DNA of 35,841 bases from Alistipes sp. (GTDB lineage: Bacteria; Bacteroidota; Bacteroidia; Bacteroidales; Rikenellaceae), in contig JAGBTO010000039.1 of the NCBI GenBank assembly GCA_017631285.1, positions 1 through 35,841 of the forward strand. Reading direction: 5' to 3'. The stretch's first letter is position 1, and the number at the start of each line of letters is the position of its first letter. Shown in pieces: positions 22,154-31,024 of this stretch. The notes beneath the pieces are model-generated. The model did no database searches. It was not told where the DNA came from and was given only the letters and a program-made list of their open reading frames with translations. The translations under genes and the position numbers were made by a program.

Positions 22154-24451
22154 ATTAAAAAATATCTATTGGCGACACTCGTTGTTGCTATGTCGCTCTG
22201 TGGGATAAACTCTGCCACAGCGCAAACTCATCGCACAAGCGATGCTAACATATATGGTCATATCATTGACGCCAAAACCCAAGAGCATATTCCTTACGTC
22301 ACCATATCAATAAAGGGTACTACGCTGGGAACAGTTGCCGATGCGTCGGGTCATTTCTTTATGAAAAATCTGCCCGAAGGAACCCTCACCGTTGTGGCCG
22401 AATCGTTGAACTATAAGAGCGCCGAGCAGCAGGTGACGGTGGAGAAGGGTAAAAATGTCGAGATTAATTTCATCTTGCAAGAGAGTGTCCTCTCGATGGA
22501 TGCTGTGGTAGTGTCGGCAACACGTAACGAAACCAACAAAAAGAGTTCGGCAACCATTGTCAATGTGTCATCAACAAAGCTCTTCGAAAATACAGCATCA
22601 TCGAACCTCGCCGAAACGTTGCGATTTCAGCCAGGTCTGCGAGTCGAGAACACCTGTGGTAACTGCGCCGCTGTGCAGCTGCGTATAAATGGATTGGATG
22701 GTCAGTATTCGCAGATATTGCTCGATTCTAGTCCGATATTTTCGTCTTTGGCAGGCGTGTATGGCATGGAGCAGTTGCCTGTTGCTATGATTGAGCGTGT
22801 CGAGGTTATTCGAGGAGGAGGCTCGGCTCTATTTGGTTCAAATGCCATTGGCGGTGTGGTGAATATCATCACCAAGGAGCCGTTGCGAAATTCGCTCAAT
22901 CTCTCACATATGTCCAATGTGATGCAGGGCGGAGCTACTGAGTTTCATACATCGCTCGGAGGCTCGTTCGTGTCGGATGATTACCGTGCAGGAGTATATC
23001 TATTTGGAATGGTTAAGGATCGCGACGCGTACGACCGCAATGGGGATGGTTTTACCGACCTGACGCTTATGGAGGCGCAAACCATAGGTTTTCGAGGCTA
23101 TTACAAAACTTCGGTTAATTCGAAATTCACTGCCGAGTATCACCATATAGGTGAGTTTCGTCGTGGCGGAGATGATATCAACCTGCCTCCTCATATGTCA
23201 TTAATCGCAGAGCAGACTGATCATAAGATTGATGGTGGTAGTATGCGTTGGAACTATTTCTCGCCCAATTCTCGCCATTTGTTTGATGTGCATGCTTCGG
23301 CGCAAACTATCAATCGAGATAGTTATTATGGTACGGACAGGAACCCCGATGCCTATGGATTGACAAAGGATTTGACGTTGGTAGCTGGTGCGCAATATAG
23401 CTATGTGATGGATAGGTGTCTTTTTATGCCTGCTCAGTTGACCCTTGGATGTGAGTATTCGTATAACGACTTAAGCGACCACTCCATAGGTACTCGTAGG
23501 GTGCTGGAGCAGACAGTGCATACGGCTGGCTTATATCTGCAGAATGAGTGGCGTAGCGAGAAGGTAAATTTTGTAGTTGGCGGCCGTTTGGATAAACACA
23601 GCATGATGAATAACCTAATCTTATCACCTCGTGCCAATTTGCGTTACAGCCCTCATGAGGATATAGGCTTGAGGGTAAGTTATTCAAGTGGATATCGTGC
23701 CCCACAGGCATTTGATGAGGATTTACATATTGATGCTGTGAACAATCAATCATCAATCATTGAACTCGACCCTCACTTGCGACCAGAATATTCTCATAGC
23801 TTGAGTGCTTCGGCCGATTTGTATCACAACTTTGGGTCGTTGCAGGCTAACCTGTTGGTGGAGGGATTCTATACTATTCTTGACGATGTGTTTGCTCTTG
23901 CTAAGACCGGAGAGAATGAGGCGGGTTATATAATCCAAACTCGTTATAACGCTGCAGGTGCCAAGGTGCGAGGTGTGACAGCCGAACTGAAGCTGGGTAT
24001 CCCCAATATTTTCGAGATGCAGATGGGATATACCTTCCAACGTAGTCGCTACGATATGCCTGAGGAGTGGTCTGATAGTGTTGTGCCGCAGCGTCGTATG
24101 TTTCGTACTCCCGACCACTATGCATACTTTACTGCTACAGCTGATATAACACGTAATATGAAGGCTTCGCTATTTGGTAACTACACAGGAGAGATGCTTG
24201 TTCAGCACAATGCTGGTTACATCGCTGAGGATAGGAGTGAACTTACACCCTCATTTTGGGATATAGGTGCGCGTTTGGCTTATAGCTTTAACCTCACCGA
24301 GAGTATATCAATGGAGTTGCAAGGTGGAGTGAAGAACCTGTTCGATGAATTCCAGCACGATTTAGATCGTGGGGCTTTCCGCGATTCGGTATATGTATAT
24401 GGACCTATGATGCCGAGGACATATTTCTTGGGGTTGAAATTCTCTATGTAG
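22154..24451 (+). CDS. TonB-dependent receptor with CarboxypepD_reg-like domain
   Basis: The product is an outer-membrane receptor of about 765 residues. Residues about 30-110 form a carboxypeptidase-regulatory-like domain (IYGHIIDAKTQEHIPYVTISIKG), followed by a TonB-box-like DAVVVSATR, the plug (NLAETLRFQPGLRVEN, then IERVEVIRGGGSALFGSNAIGGVVNI) and a 22-strand barrel ending in Phe-Ser-Met. No ATG or GTG is available: the signal peptide (KKYLLATLVVAMSLCGINSATA) is preceded in frame by ATT at 22154 and ATA at 22133. The first standard start is TTG at 22169, which would remove the basic n-region. Barrel and plug are intact, so the gene looks functional. The plug holds a CGNC motif near 170-180. 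The His-rich neighbour suggests a metal-chelate substrate, which is inference. Confidence 0.9.
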   Translation: MKKYLLATLVVAMSLCGINSATAQTHRTSDANIYGHIIDAKTQEHIPYVTISIKGTTLGTVADASGHFFMKNLPEGTLTVVAESLNYKSAEQQVTVEKGKNVEINFILQESVLSMDAVVVSATRNETNKKSSATIVNVSSTKLFENTASSNLAETLRFQPGLRVENTCGNCAAVQLRINGLDGQYSQILLDSSPIFSSLAGVYGMEQLPVAMIERVEVIRGGGSALFGSNAIGGVVNIITKEPLRNSLNLSHMSNVMQGGATEFHTSLGGSFVSDDYRAGVYLFGMVKDRDAYDRNGDGFTDLTLMEAQTIGFRGYYKTSVNSKFTAEYHHIGEFRRGGDDINLPPHMSLIAEQTDHKIDGGSMRWNYFSPNSRHLFDVHASAQTINRDSYYGTDRNPDAYGLTKDLTLVAGAQYSYVMDRCLFMPAQLTLGCEYSYNDLSDHSIGTRRVLEQTVHTAGLYLQNEWRSEKVNFVVGGRLDKHSMMNNLILSPRANLRYSPHEDIGLRVSYSSGYRAPQAFDEDLHIDAVNNQSSIIELDPHLRPEYSHSLSASADLYHNFGSLQANLLVEGFYTILDDVFALAKTGENEAGYIIQTRYNAAGAKVRGVTAELKLGIPNIFEMQMGYTFQRSRYDMPEEWSDSVVPQRRMFRTPDHYAYFTATADITRNMKASLFGNYTGEMLVQHNAGYIAEDRSELTPSFWDIGARLAYSFNLTESISMELQGGVKNLFDEFQHDLDRGAFRDSVYVYGPMMPRTYFLGLKFSM

Positions 24452-24480
24452 AAAGAGTCTGCTACATAAAGGGTTAGATA

Positions 24481-24511
24481 AAAGGGAGTATCGAATTTTG
24501 ATACTCCCTTT
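24481..24511. terminator. Bidirectional terminator between the two receptor loci
   Basis: AAAGGGAGTATC (24481-24492) pairs with GATACTCCCTTT (24500-24511) over a loop of 7 bases. It separates convergent genes. Confidence 0.9.
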
Positions 24512-24513
24512 TA

Positions 24514-25065
24514 TTATTCGATTCTCTCAAAAATACTATTTCTATCCCACTCAAGCCAATATCTGATGGCTAGTTGTCTAATTTGGTGCCAATACTCAAT
24601 CTCATCGCCATGGCGTGCTTGCGCTAAAGCAACTTCGCTTTGAATAATCTCGGCATAGTCGTTCTTTAGACGCAAATGCAGCCTATCATCCAAGGATATA
24701 AATTCTGCTTCGGCTTGTGGCTCGGTATTGTTGCGAACCTCTATCAATCCATGTCCCAAGGTTGAGCCAGTGGAGGTTTGCAGCCCATCGTTAAAGCAAC
24801 TTATGGGAGGTGTGTTGCCCGCATAGGAGATGATGCGTAATGTTGAGAAACGGGCTTTCATCTGTTCACAAGCATACAAGCCCATTTTTACTCCCAGCAG
24901 AGAGTATATGCCTACGTGTCCATGCAGTTGGCATGTTAGCGTGGCGTATAGCCACTCTTTGCTGCCGTGACGGTGTACAGCGGGGATAGCTATAGCTGCA
25001 ATGTCTTTGACATACAACGTGGGGTCAATAGTAATGTGTTTGAGTATATGATCTTGGTGCATCAT
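24514..25065 (-). CDS. FmdE-domain protein
   Basis: The product has 183 residues without a signal peptide. It shows the FmdE pattern: HGHVGIYSLLGVKMG (about 48-62), where most members have HGH.CPG...G, and later CFNDGLQTSTGSTLGHGLIEV (about 90-110). The C-terminal helical part has no zinc finger. FmdE is named after a subunit E of molybdenum formylmethanofuran dehydrogenase, but in non-methanogens the domain is of unknown function and often lies beside metal or molybdate uptake genes. The normal CPG Cys is replaced by Gly-Ile here. The start is 11 bases after the stop of the TonB receptor gene, so the two form an operon. A cytosolic role in handling the imported metal compound is inference. 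Confidence 0.83.
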   Translation of the reverse strand: MMHQDHILKHITIDPTLYVKDIAAIAIPAVHRHGSKEWLYATLTCQLHGHVGIYSLLGVKMGLYACEQMKARFSTLRIISYAGNTPPISCFNDGLQTSTGSTLGHGLIEVRNNTEPQAEAEFISLDDRLHLRLKNDYAEIIQSEVALAQARHGDEIEYWHQIRQLAIRYWLEWDRNSIFERIE

Positions 25066-25076
25066 GATATAATTGT

Positions 25077-26939
25077 TTAGAATTTGATTTTTGCTCCTGT
25101 CATGAAGGTGGTGCGCGGCATAGGATAGCCTGCATTTATCTGGTAACGTTGTGCCAATATGTTCTCAACACGTGCATACCAAGTGCTAAGTTTAAATATT
25201 CTTATTTCAATTCCGGCATTCCACAACACTATATTATGTTCGGTAAGTAAAGGTCTTGTTTGAGTAATCAGACCATTTATATATTGCACTCCGCTATCAA
25301 TAAATAGACGCCCCTTCTTAAATGTAGTTCCTGCATATAGCTTGTGTTTTGGTGCTGCTACGACAGGATATTTCATGTGGAGGTAGCTGTAGTTCGAGGC
25401 TATGTGCCAAGTCTGGGTGATATTCCACGCAACTTGACATTCGATGCCCCAATTCTCGATCCTGCCATTGTTGACGTTTGTTGGGCGGCCATTCACAGGT
25501 AAGGTCTGGATGATGTTCTTCCCATCAATGTAGTAGATATTCACGCCGTATGATATATTGTTGTCGGGAATAGTCTGTTCAAGCGCCAACTCATAGTTTA
25601 TCATGCTTTCAGACTTTAGATTTGGATTCTGAGTTGGGAACATATACATTTCTCGAAGCGTAGGATAACGGAAACCTTTGCTCACGATGGCTTTTAGCGA
25701 TAAGTTATGTGGTAAGGCAAGTGTTAAAGCCCCTTCAGGAATCCACTCTGTACCTATTTTTGAGTGGTAGTCAAATCGTAGGCCTGCATCAAATGAAAGT
25801 CCAGGTGTAATACGTTGGTGCATGGTGATGTATGCCGCTATATTGTCGGTGCTTTTGTCTGCAATAGTCTTGTCTGCTGAGCCATCCAGATAGCTGTTCC
25901 ACGCTTTGCCACCTGTATGGCGATAGTCAAAGCCTATGGTTGTGCTGTTGCCTTTGAGTGGCATGAAAGTTTGATATAATGTCACGCCCAGCATATTGTC
26001 TTGGGAATTGAAACGGTAATCGAGTGGCGTAGAGCCCTTGTCGTAGCCGTCGTTTATTTTGTGCTTACCAAAGTTGTAGAATAGGCTTACAGCACCTAAA
26101 GTTTTTTTGTAATAGTTTTTGAGCGACAACGAAACATTGTATCGGCTGATGCTGGCGTCGTTGTCGATAATTGGCATCTGAATTGGTCCAGGATTCGATG
26201 TGTTAAAATGGGTTAAATTGCCAAAACTTGCAATGTCCCAATTTTTTGATAGAGAGTATCCTAATTTTACCATAGCCCCAATTTGGTCGAACTCCATATT
26301 CTTGCGGTGACCATCAGCTCGATTGTAGTTGAGGGATGTGGCTGAGGTGAATCTGCCTGCTTTTAAGCGATTGCCTAGCGATGCTTGCATAGAGTTATAT
26401 GAGCCATAGCTTAAATCTAAATCGTTATCCATTCCATCTTCTTGTTTTTGGCGAGATGTGATGTTGATAACACCTCCCATAGCGTTCGAGCCATACAACA
26501 CCGAGGCAGGTCCTCTTGATACCTCGACTCGCTCGGCAAGTGACGATTGGCACGCATCGGCGATAGGATGTCCCATGAGCCCCATATATTGGGGATGACC
26601 GTCGATTAATACCATCAAAGCTGTTGTGGGACTACCTCCTACGCCTCGCAATGTTATACCTCCTGCGGCGCCTGTGGATACGCCATAGCCCATCACACCG
26701 CGCGATGTGACAAAAAGACTTGGTATGTGCTGTGTAAGCGAAGGCAGGAGAGAGGAGTTGTGTTGTTGTTCAATCTTCTGACGATCAACTGTTGTCGTAG
26801 AAATAGTTTTATTTTGCTTTTGCTCAGGTGCGGTTACTACTACCTCCTTGATTAGTGTCTGCACCTTAAGCGAGTCCTCTTGTGCTAGAACTAACAATGG
26901 ATGTATAATTAACATGGCAATGATGAAATAATTTCTCAT
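25077..26939 (-). CDS. TonB-dependent receptor (partner of FmdE-domain protein)
   Basis: The product has 620 residues. The signal peptide ends near residue 19 (LLVLA-Q). The TonB-box region IKEVVVTAPEQ is at about 31-41. The plug covers about 45-165, with SLTQHIPSLFVTSRG, GGITLRGVGGSPTTALMVLIDGHP split across the loop, and the standard VEVSRGPASVLYGSNAMGGVINI. A barrel follows and ends in AKIKF. Unlike the receptor on the plus strand it lacks the N-terminal CarboxypepD_reg domain and is closer to classic siderophore/cobalamin/metal receptors. It is the first gene of a two-gene operon with the FmdE protein. A TGGCA-N15-TGCCA inverted repeat lies 21-45 bases upstream. Substrate unknown. Confidence 0.93.
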   Translation of the reverse strand: MRNYFIIAMLIIHPLLVLAQEDSLKVQTLIKEVVVTAPEQKQNKTISTTTVDRQKIEQQHNSSLLPSLTQHIPSLFVTSRGVMGYGVSTGAAGGITLRGVGGSPTTALMVLIDGHPQYMGLMGHPIADACQSSLAERVEVSRGPASVLYGSNAMGGVINITSRQKQEDGMDNDLDLSYGSYNSMQASLGNRLKAGRFTSATSLNYNRADGHRKNMEFDQIGAMVKLGYSLSKNWDIASFGNLTHFNTSNPGPIQMPIIDNDASISRYNVSLSLKNYYKKTLGAVSLFYNFGKHKINDGYDKGSTPLDYRFNSQDNMLGVTLYQTFMPLKGNSTTIGFDYRHTGGKAWNSYLDGSADKTIADKSTDNIAAYITMHQRITPGLSFDAGLRFDYHSKIGTEWIPEGALTLALPHNLSLKAIVSKGFRYPTLREMYMFPTQNPNLKSESMINYELALEQTIPDNNISYGVNIYYIDGKNIIQTLPVNGRPTNVNNGRIENWGIECQVAWNITQTWHIASNYSYLHMKYPVVAAPKHKLYAGTTFKKGRLFIDSGVQYINGLITQTRPLLTEHNIVLWNAGIEIRIFKLSTWYARVENILAQRYQINAGYPMPRTTFMTGAKIKF

Positions 26940-27014
26940 ATTATGATTATCTGATTTGGTGGCAATATTTCAATAACAATGCCAAAATACCATTTGTTTC
27001 ATATATGAAAAATT

Positions 27015-27044
27015 GGGGTGTCGTAACCATTGGTTAGACACCCC
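27015..27044 (-). terminator. Terminator of the dipeptidyl peptidase operon (AACC/GGTT type)
   Basis: GGGGTGTC (27015-27022) pairs with GACACCCC (27037-27044), with an inner TAACC-ATT-GGTTA stem and one unpaired G. On the minus strand AATTTTTC follows. The inner segment is nearly identical to that at 2441. Confidence 0.9.
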
Positions 27045-27072
27045 TAATATTCAAGGATAATATACGTTTGCA

Positions 27073-29181
27073 TTATAAGTTGCGCAACGTGTATTGTATC
27101 ATCTTATTGCGAATATTGTATGAATAGTTTGGCAGCATAGAGTGATTCTGGTCGGGATATATCATCATGTCGTACTGCTTGCCTGCACGATTAAGTGCAT
27201 GGCACATCTCCATCGTATTTTGAACATGAACGTTGTCATCTGCCGTGCCGTGCATAATCAGTAGTGATGTGCGGTCGCTAAGCTTGTCGGCGAAATTGAT
27301 AGGCGAATTGTCATCATATCCCTTAGGATTGTCCTGTGGTAAGTCATTGTAAATTTCGGTGTATATGGTGTCGTAGTAACGCCATGAGGTCACAGGGGCT
27401 ACTGCAATAGCCATCTTAAACAGACCCTCGCCCTTCAAGGCACAACCCAAAGCCATAAATCCTCCATATGACCAGCCGTAGATACCTATGCGGTTGCCAT
27501 CAACCCAACTTTGTGATGCCAAATGGCGAGCAAACGAAATCTGGTCCTCAACCTCTAATGCTCCCAAGTTGCCGTAGGTCTGTTTCTTGAACTTCTCGCC
27601 CATAAAACCTGTGCCGCGCCCATCGACGCATGCTACGATGTAGCCATTGCCAACCATCACACTCTCCCAACCCATGCCAAAGCTATCGGCAACCGATTGT
27701 GAACCTGGTCCTGAATATTGCGTTAAAAGTACAGGATACTGCTTGTTTGGGTCGAAATCCAAAGGCTTGATGATATAGGCGTTAAGATTGTCGCCTCTTT
27801 CGGTGGTGAATGTGAAAAACTCCTTTTGCGGTAGAGCCTTGATTTTCTCATTCAGTTCGTTGTTTTCAACAAGCGTACGGATAAGTTCTCCCTTGCCGTT
27901 GCGAAGTTCCACCAAACGGCCAGCTGCAGCTGACGAGAATGTAGAAATATAATACTTCATACCCTTGCTTGGTGCAATCGAGTATGTGCCATCAAGCTTA
28001 GTTAGGCGTTGCTTCTTTTTGCCCTTGTAGTCGATAGAATAGAGATTTCGACGTATAGGCGATGTCTCGGTTGAGGTGTAATAGATATTCTTCTCGGTAG
28101 TTTCAACAATGCTTGTCACCTGCCACTCGCCCGATGTGATAGGACGTATAAGCCCCTTTTCAATCGAGTATAGGTAGATGTGGTTCCAGCCCGAAGTTGT
28201 CTCGTTCTGCACAAGGAAGCGGTCGGAGTCAATGAAACGAACTATATCGAGTGACGGACGCTCAACATAGGTAGGAGATTGTTCATTGTATATAACCTTT
28301 TGCGAACCATCCTTACGACATAATACAACTTCAAAATGGTTTTGCTTGCGGTTTATGCGGAAGAAATATAGCTCTCCAGCTGGGGTCCATTCGATGAATG
28401 GAATATACTGATCTGGCTCTGGTCCTACATCAATCTTACTCTTTGCGCCTGAAGCAATGTCATATAGCCAAAGTTCTACCTTTGAGTTCGCGTCGCCTGC
28501 CTTAGGGTATTTGAACTGATAAGGAGTGTTGTATAACTTGCCATCGAAACGCATCATCTCAAATAGAGGTACTTCGCTTTCGTCAAAACGTAGGTAGGCA
28601 ATCTTCTTTGAGTCGGGTGAGAATGCGTAGGCCTTTGTAAAACCATACTCCTCTTCGTAGACCCAGTCGGCTGTACCGTTGATAATCTTGTTCCACTCGC
28701 CGTCTGAGGTGATAGCCTTAGCTGGCTTGCCAAGTTCAGAAACGAAGAGATTGTTATCCTGTGCATAGGCCACTAACTTCGAGTTGGGTGAAAAGTGAAG
28801 GTCGCGTACGTTCTTGAATTCTGCTACGCTGAGCTTGTCTTCAAGGCGTATAATCGAGTAATCGGCATACGATGAATGACGATAAATTGAACGATAGTTA
28901 TTACCCAATATAATCATATCTTCGGCTGGAGAGAATGTGTACGAGGCAAAACTACCTCGATAGAGCGTGTCGCACTCGTTCTCGTTGGCGTAGCTATGAC
29001 GGATAATAGCACCCGACTTGTTTACGGTGTAGTGTTCGCCATCGTTCATTGATACTAAACCATACACACCCCGATTCAGACGCGTGATTTGCGATAACTC
29101 CTCGAATGTTTTCTGAGCAAAGAGAGCAGTGGTAGATATAATTAACGCTGCCGACGCTATAAGTTTGGTTGTAATTTTCAT
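27073..29181 (-). CDS. Dipeptidyl peptidase IV (peptidase family S9B)
   Basis: The product has 702 residues from the ATG at 29181 (MKITTKLIASAALIISTTALFAQ, a Sec signal peptide); the longer frame to 29205 adds only eight residues ahead of it. The N-terminal eight-bladed propeller (about 30-470) carries the substrate-binding Glu motif ADWVYEEEYGF, which fixes the peptide N-terminus. The C-terminal alpha/beta hydrolase domain holds Ser571 (GWSYGGFM), Asp648 (GTADDNVH) and His680 (DQNHSM). The enzyme removes X-Pro or X-Ala dipeptides in the periplasm. It starts 13 bases after the stop of the unknown upstream gene, so they are probably cotranscribed. Confidence 0.95.
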   Translation of the reverse strand: MKITTKLIASAALIISTTALFAQKTFEELSQITRLNRGVYGLVSMNDGEHYTVNKSGAIIRHSYANENECDTLYRGSFASYTFSPAEDMIILGNNYRSIYRHSSYADYSIIRLEDKLSVAEFKNVRDLHFSPNSKLVAYAQDNNLFVSELGKPAKAITSDGEWNKIINGTADWVYEEEYGFTKAYAFSPDSKKIAYLRFDESEVPLFEMMRFDGKLYNTPYQFKYPKAGDANSKVELWLYDIASGAKSKIDVGPEPDQYIPFIEWTPAGELYFFRINRKQNHFEVVLCRKDGSQKVIYNEQSPTYVERPSLDIVRFIDSDRFLVQNETTSGWNHIYLYSIEKGLIRPITSGEWQVTSIVETTEKNIYYTSTETSPIRRNLYSIDYKGKKKQRLTKLDGTYSIAPSKGMKYYISTFSSAAAGRLVELRNGKGELIRTLVENNELNEKIKALPQKEFFTFTTERGDNLNAYIIKPLDFDPNKQYPVLLTQYSGPGSQSVADSFGMGWESVMVGNGYIVACVDGRGTGFMGEKFKKQTYGNLGALEVEDQISFARHLASQSWVDGNRIGIYGWSYGGFMALGCALKGEGLFKMAIAVAPVTSWRYYDTIYTEIYNDLPQDNPKGYDDNSPINFADKLSDRTSLLIMHGTADDNVHVQNTMEMCHALNRAGKQYDMMIYPDQNHSMLPNYSYNIRNKMIQYTLRNL

Positions 29182-29194
29182 CTTAAAACAGATT

Positions 29195-29881
29195 CTAAAT
29201 ATCATCTAAATTATACTCATAACCCAAACGCTTACCTGTTGTAAACTTTGAATTGTCCATTTTGGTATTGAACTGGTCAACCGTAACACGCTTGTTAATC
29301 TCGTACGGAGGCATCAATGGGTCGAAATTGATGGCGTAGTTTATTGCAGTTTCCATAATTTCGATCAGAGCTTCGCGTGTAATCTTTTGTGTGCCGAATT
29401 CGGCAGGGCGCAGAATTGTCTGGCGCTTACCTTCTACAAAGTAGCACTTCTCGCGATTGATGAATAGACGGCCAATCAAATATCCCTCGTCGGCACTGCG
29501 GTTAAATTTAAATGAGTCGGAGAGAAAGTTGTAGATGTCAATCACACCGCAATATGAGTTGTCGTGTTCCTCCTTGATATACTCGTTTTGCCATATCTCA
29601 TGCTGTGAGTCAAACTCAAAGATGTCGGTGTGCATGCGGAATATGAGAAGGTCGCTGGCAATCTGCAATTGGGCCTCGAACTTGCCACGATCGCGGTATT
29701 CTATGCGCACGCGCTTGTCGAGTTTTCCGTCAAGGTCGTCGTCAAGTTCTGATGCAATCTCGAAAAGAACATCTTTCAACTCGTTTAGGGTGGTAAATGT
29801 GTTGTCGAAGATGTGCTGTTTGAGTGTCGATTTGTTGATTATCGAAGCGAGAATTTTCTCGCGTAAAGGGCTTTTATCCAT
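29195..29881 (-). CDS. Conserved protein of unknown function
   Basis: The product has 228 residues without a signal peptide or membrane helix, so it is cytosolic. It is rich in Asp, Glu and aromatic residues. Residues about 35-60 form an acidic helix (LKDVLFEIASELDDDLDG), and the middle has strand-rich text such as RIEYRDRGKFEAQLQIASDLLIF and DNSYCGVIDIYNFLSDSF. The C-terminus includes PPYEINKRVTVDQFNTK. I do not recognise a domain, although the sequence looks like a widespread Bacteroidetes family. It lies between the glucosaminidase (11 bases upstream) and the dipeptidyl peptidase (13 bases downstream), so the three form one operon and may share an envelope-related job. Confidence 0.8.
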   Translation of the reverse strand: MDKSPLREKILASIINKSTLKQHIFDNTFTTLNELKDVLFEIASELDDDLDGKLDKRVRIEYRDRGKFEAQLQIASDLLIFRMHTDIFEFDSQHEIWQNEYIKEEHDNSYCGVIDIYNFLSDSFKFNRSADEGYLIGRLFINREKCYFVEGKRQTILRPAEFGTQKITREALIEIMETAINYAINFDPLMPPYEINKRVTVDQFNTKMDNSKFTTGKRLGYEYNLDDI

Positions 29882-29892
29882 GTGGTTATAGT

Positions 29893-30903
29893 TTATTTCA
29901 GTCTTAATTTATCACCTTCATTGAGCGTTGCAGACATCTTCAGCTTGTTCATATTGGCAAGGCTACGTTGGCGTATGCCATAGAGTTGAGCAATGGATGT
30001 CAGGGTTTCGCCTTGGGTCACTACATGATGACTCTCCTCACCATTCCATTTTGCTTGTTTACGTTCGATATAAATTAGTTCGCCTGCAATGGGGTCTGCT
30101 GTGCTTTTAATGCTTATTTCGTTGTATTTGCGCAATAGCTTTTCGGGTATGGCAAAGGTACCAGCAATGTCGCTAAACTTATCGCCATTGCGAGCTATGA
30201 GCATATTTGTGCGGTTGTTAGTATATACGCTGTAGCCTTGATAGGTCTGTTCCGACACGCGCCACTGATTGGGATCTATTTGACCATTGTGGGTAGTAGG
30301 GGTATTTACACTGCTTTGCGCTGTAAACTCCTTGTCAATATTATCTTCATTGCGGTTGCGTGAAGCGTATAGCTTTGATCCATTCTCCTGGTCGAGAAGA
30401 TATAGCTTATTGTCTTCGATAAGGCGGATCAGACGTTGTGCATAATCTTTTGCCGTAGCATAACCCGCAGCCTTTAGACCTCGAGCCCAGCTCTTGTAAT
30501 CAGTTGCTGAGTATGCAAAGAGTGAGTCGTAGCGAGGTGAGTTATCCAAGAATTCTGCATGGTCGAGGTACGAGTCCTCCACCGAGTCATACTTGCGGAA
30601 ACATTCATTGGGCGCATCATCATCGTGATAGACTCTTTCGCCCTTCCAATCCTTTTTGCACTTAATGCCGAAGTGATTGTTGGATTTGCGAGCCAAATTG
30701 CTGTTTCCACTATCAGATTCCAATATACCTTGCGCCATGGTGATGCTGGCGGGGATGCCATATCGTTCCATATGGTCAATTGCAATATGCTTGTAACGGT
30801 CGATATACTCCTCCTTAGTCTGTCGGGTTTGTGCCGATGCCTGAGGAATAGTGGTAAATAGCGATAAAATGGCTGCTATGATTGTGTATTTGGAAAATTT
30901 CAT
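29893..30903 (-). CDS. Secreted glucosaminidase with two LysM repeats (GH73)
   Basis: The product has 336 residues. The signal peptide is 1-24 (cut after QASA). The glucosaminidase domain at about 27-170 has AQGILESDSGNSNLARKSNNHFGIKC, where the Glu of ILES is the likely acid, plus FRKYDSVEDSYLDHAEFL. A linker rich in Asn and Thr follows, then two LysM-like modules (about 220-275 and 289-336; the second is HHVVTQGETLTSIAQLYGI). It should cut N-acetylglucosaminyl bonds of peptidoglycan, with LysM as binding part. First gene of the three-gene minus-strand operon, with its own promoter. Confidence 0.94.
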   Translation of the reverse strand: MKFSKYTIIAAILSLFTTIPQASAQTRQTKEEYIDRYKHIAIDHMERYGIPASITMAQGILESDSGNSNLARKSNNHFGIKCKKDWKGERVYHDDDAPNECFRKYDSVEDSYLDHAEFLDNSPRYDSLFAYSATDYKSWARGLKAAGYATAKDYAQRLIRLIEDNKLYLLDQENGSKLYASRNRNEDNIDKEFTAQSSVNTPTTHNGQIDPNQWRVSEQTYQGYSVYTNNRTNMLIARNGDKFSDIAGTFAIPEKLLRKYNEISIKSTADPIAGELIYIERKQAKWNGEESHHVVTQGETLTSIAQLYGIRQRSLANMNKLKMSATLNEGDKLRLK

Positions 30904-30926
30904 TATCTTTGTATTTAGCTTAAAGG

Positions 30927-30957
30927 CAAAGATATATTATTTTACATTAATAACCAA
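30927..30957 (-). promoter_or_regulatory. Promoter of the glucosaminidase operon
   Basis: On the minus strand TTG (30957-30955), about 20 bases, TATCTTTG (30934-30927). A plus-strand TATCTTTG (30904-30911) with ATTG 19 bases upstream could serve the divergent acyltransferase gene. Confidence 0.6.
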
Positions 30958-31024
30958 TAAAATTAGGCAGTAAGAGTGGTTGCAATCGAAAATACTGTCT
31001 TATTAATTTGATGATAGGTTGGTG

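Noticed and set aside
22122..22208. ATG at 22122 as start of the TonB receptor
   Set aside because: It is in another frame and meets a stop after 28 codons; using it would need a frameshift for which there is no slippery site.
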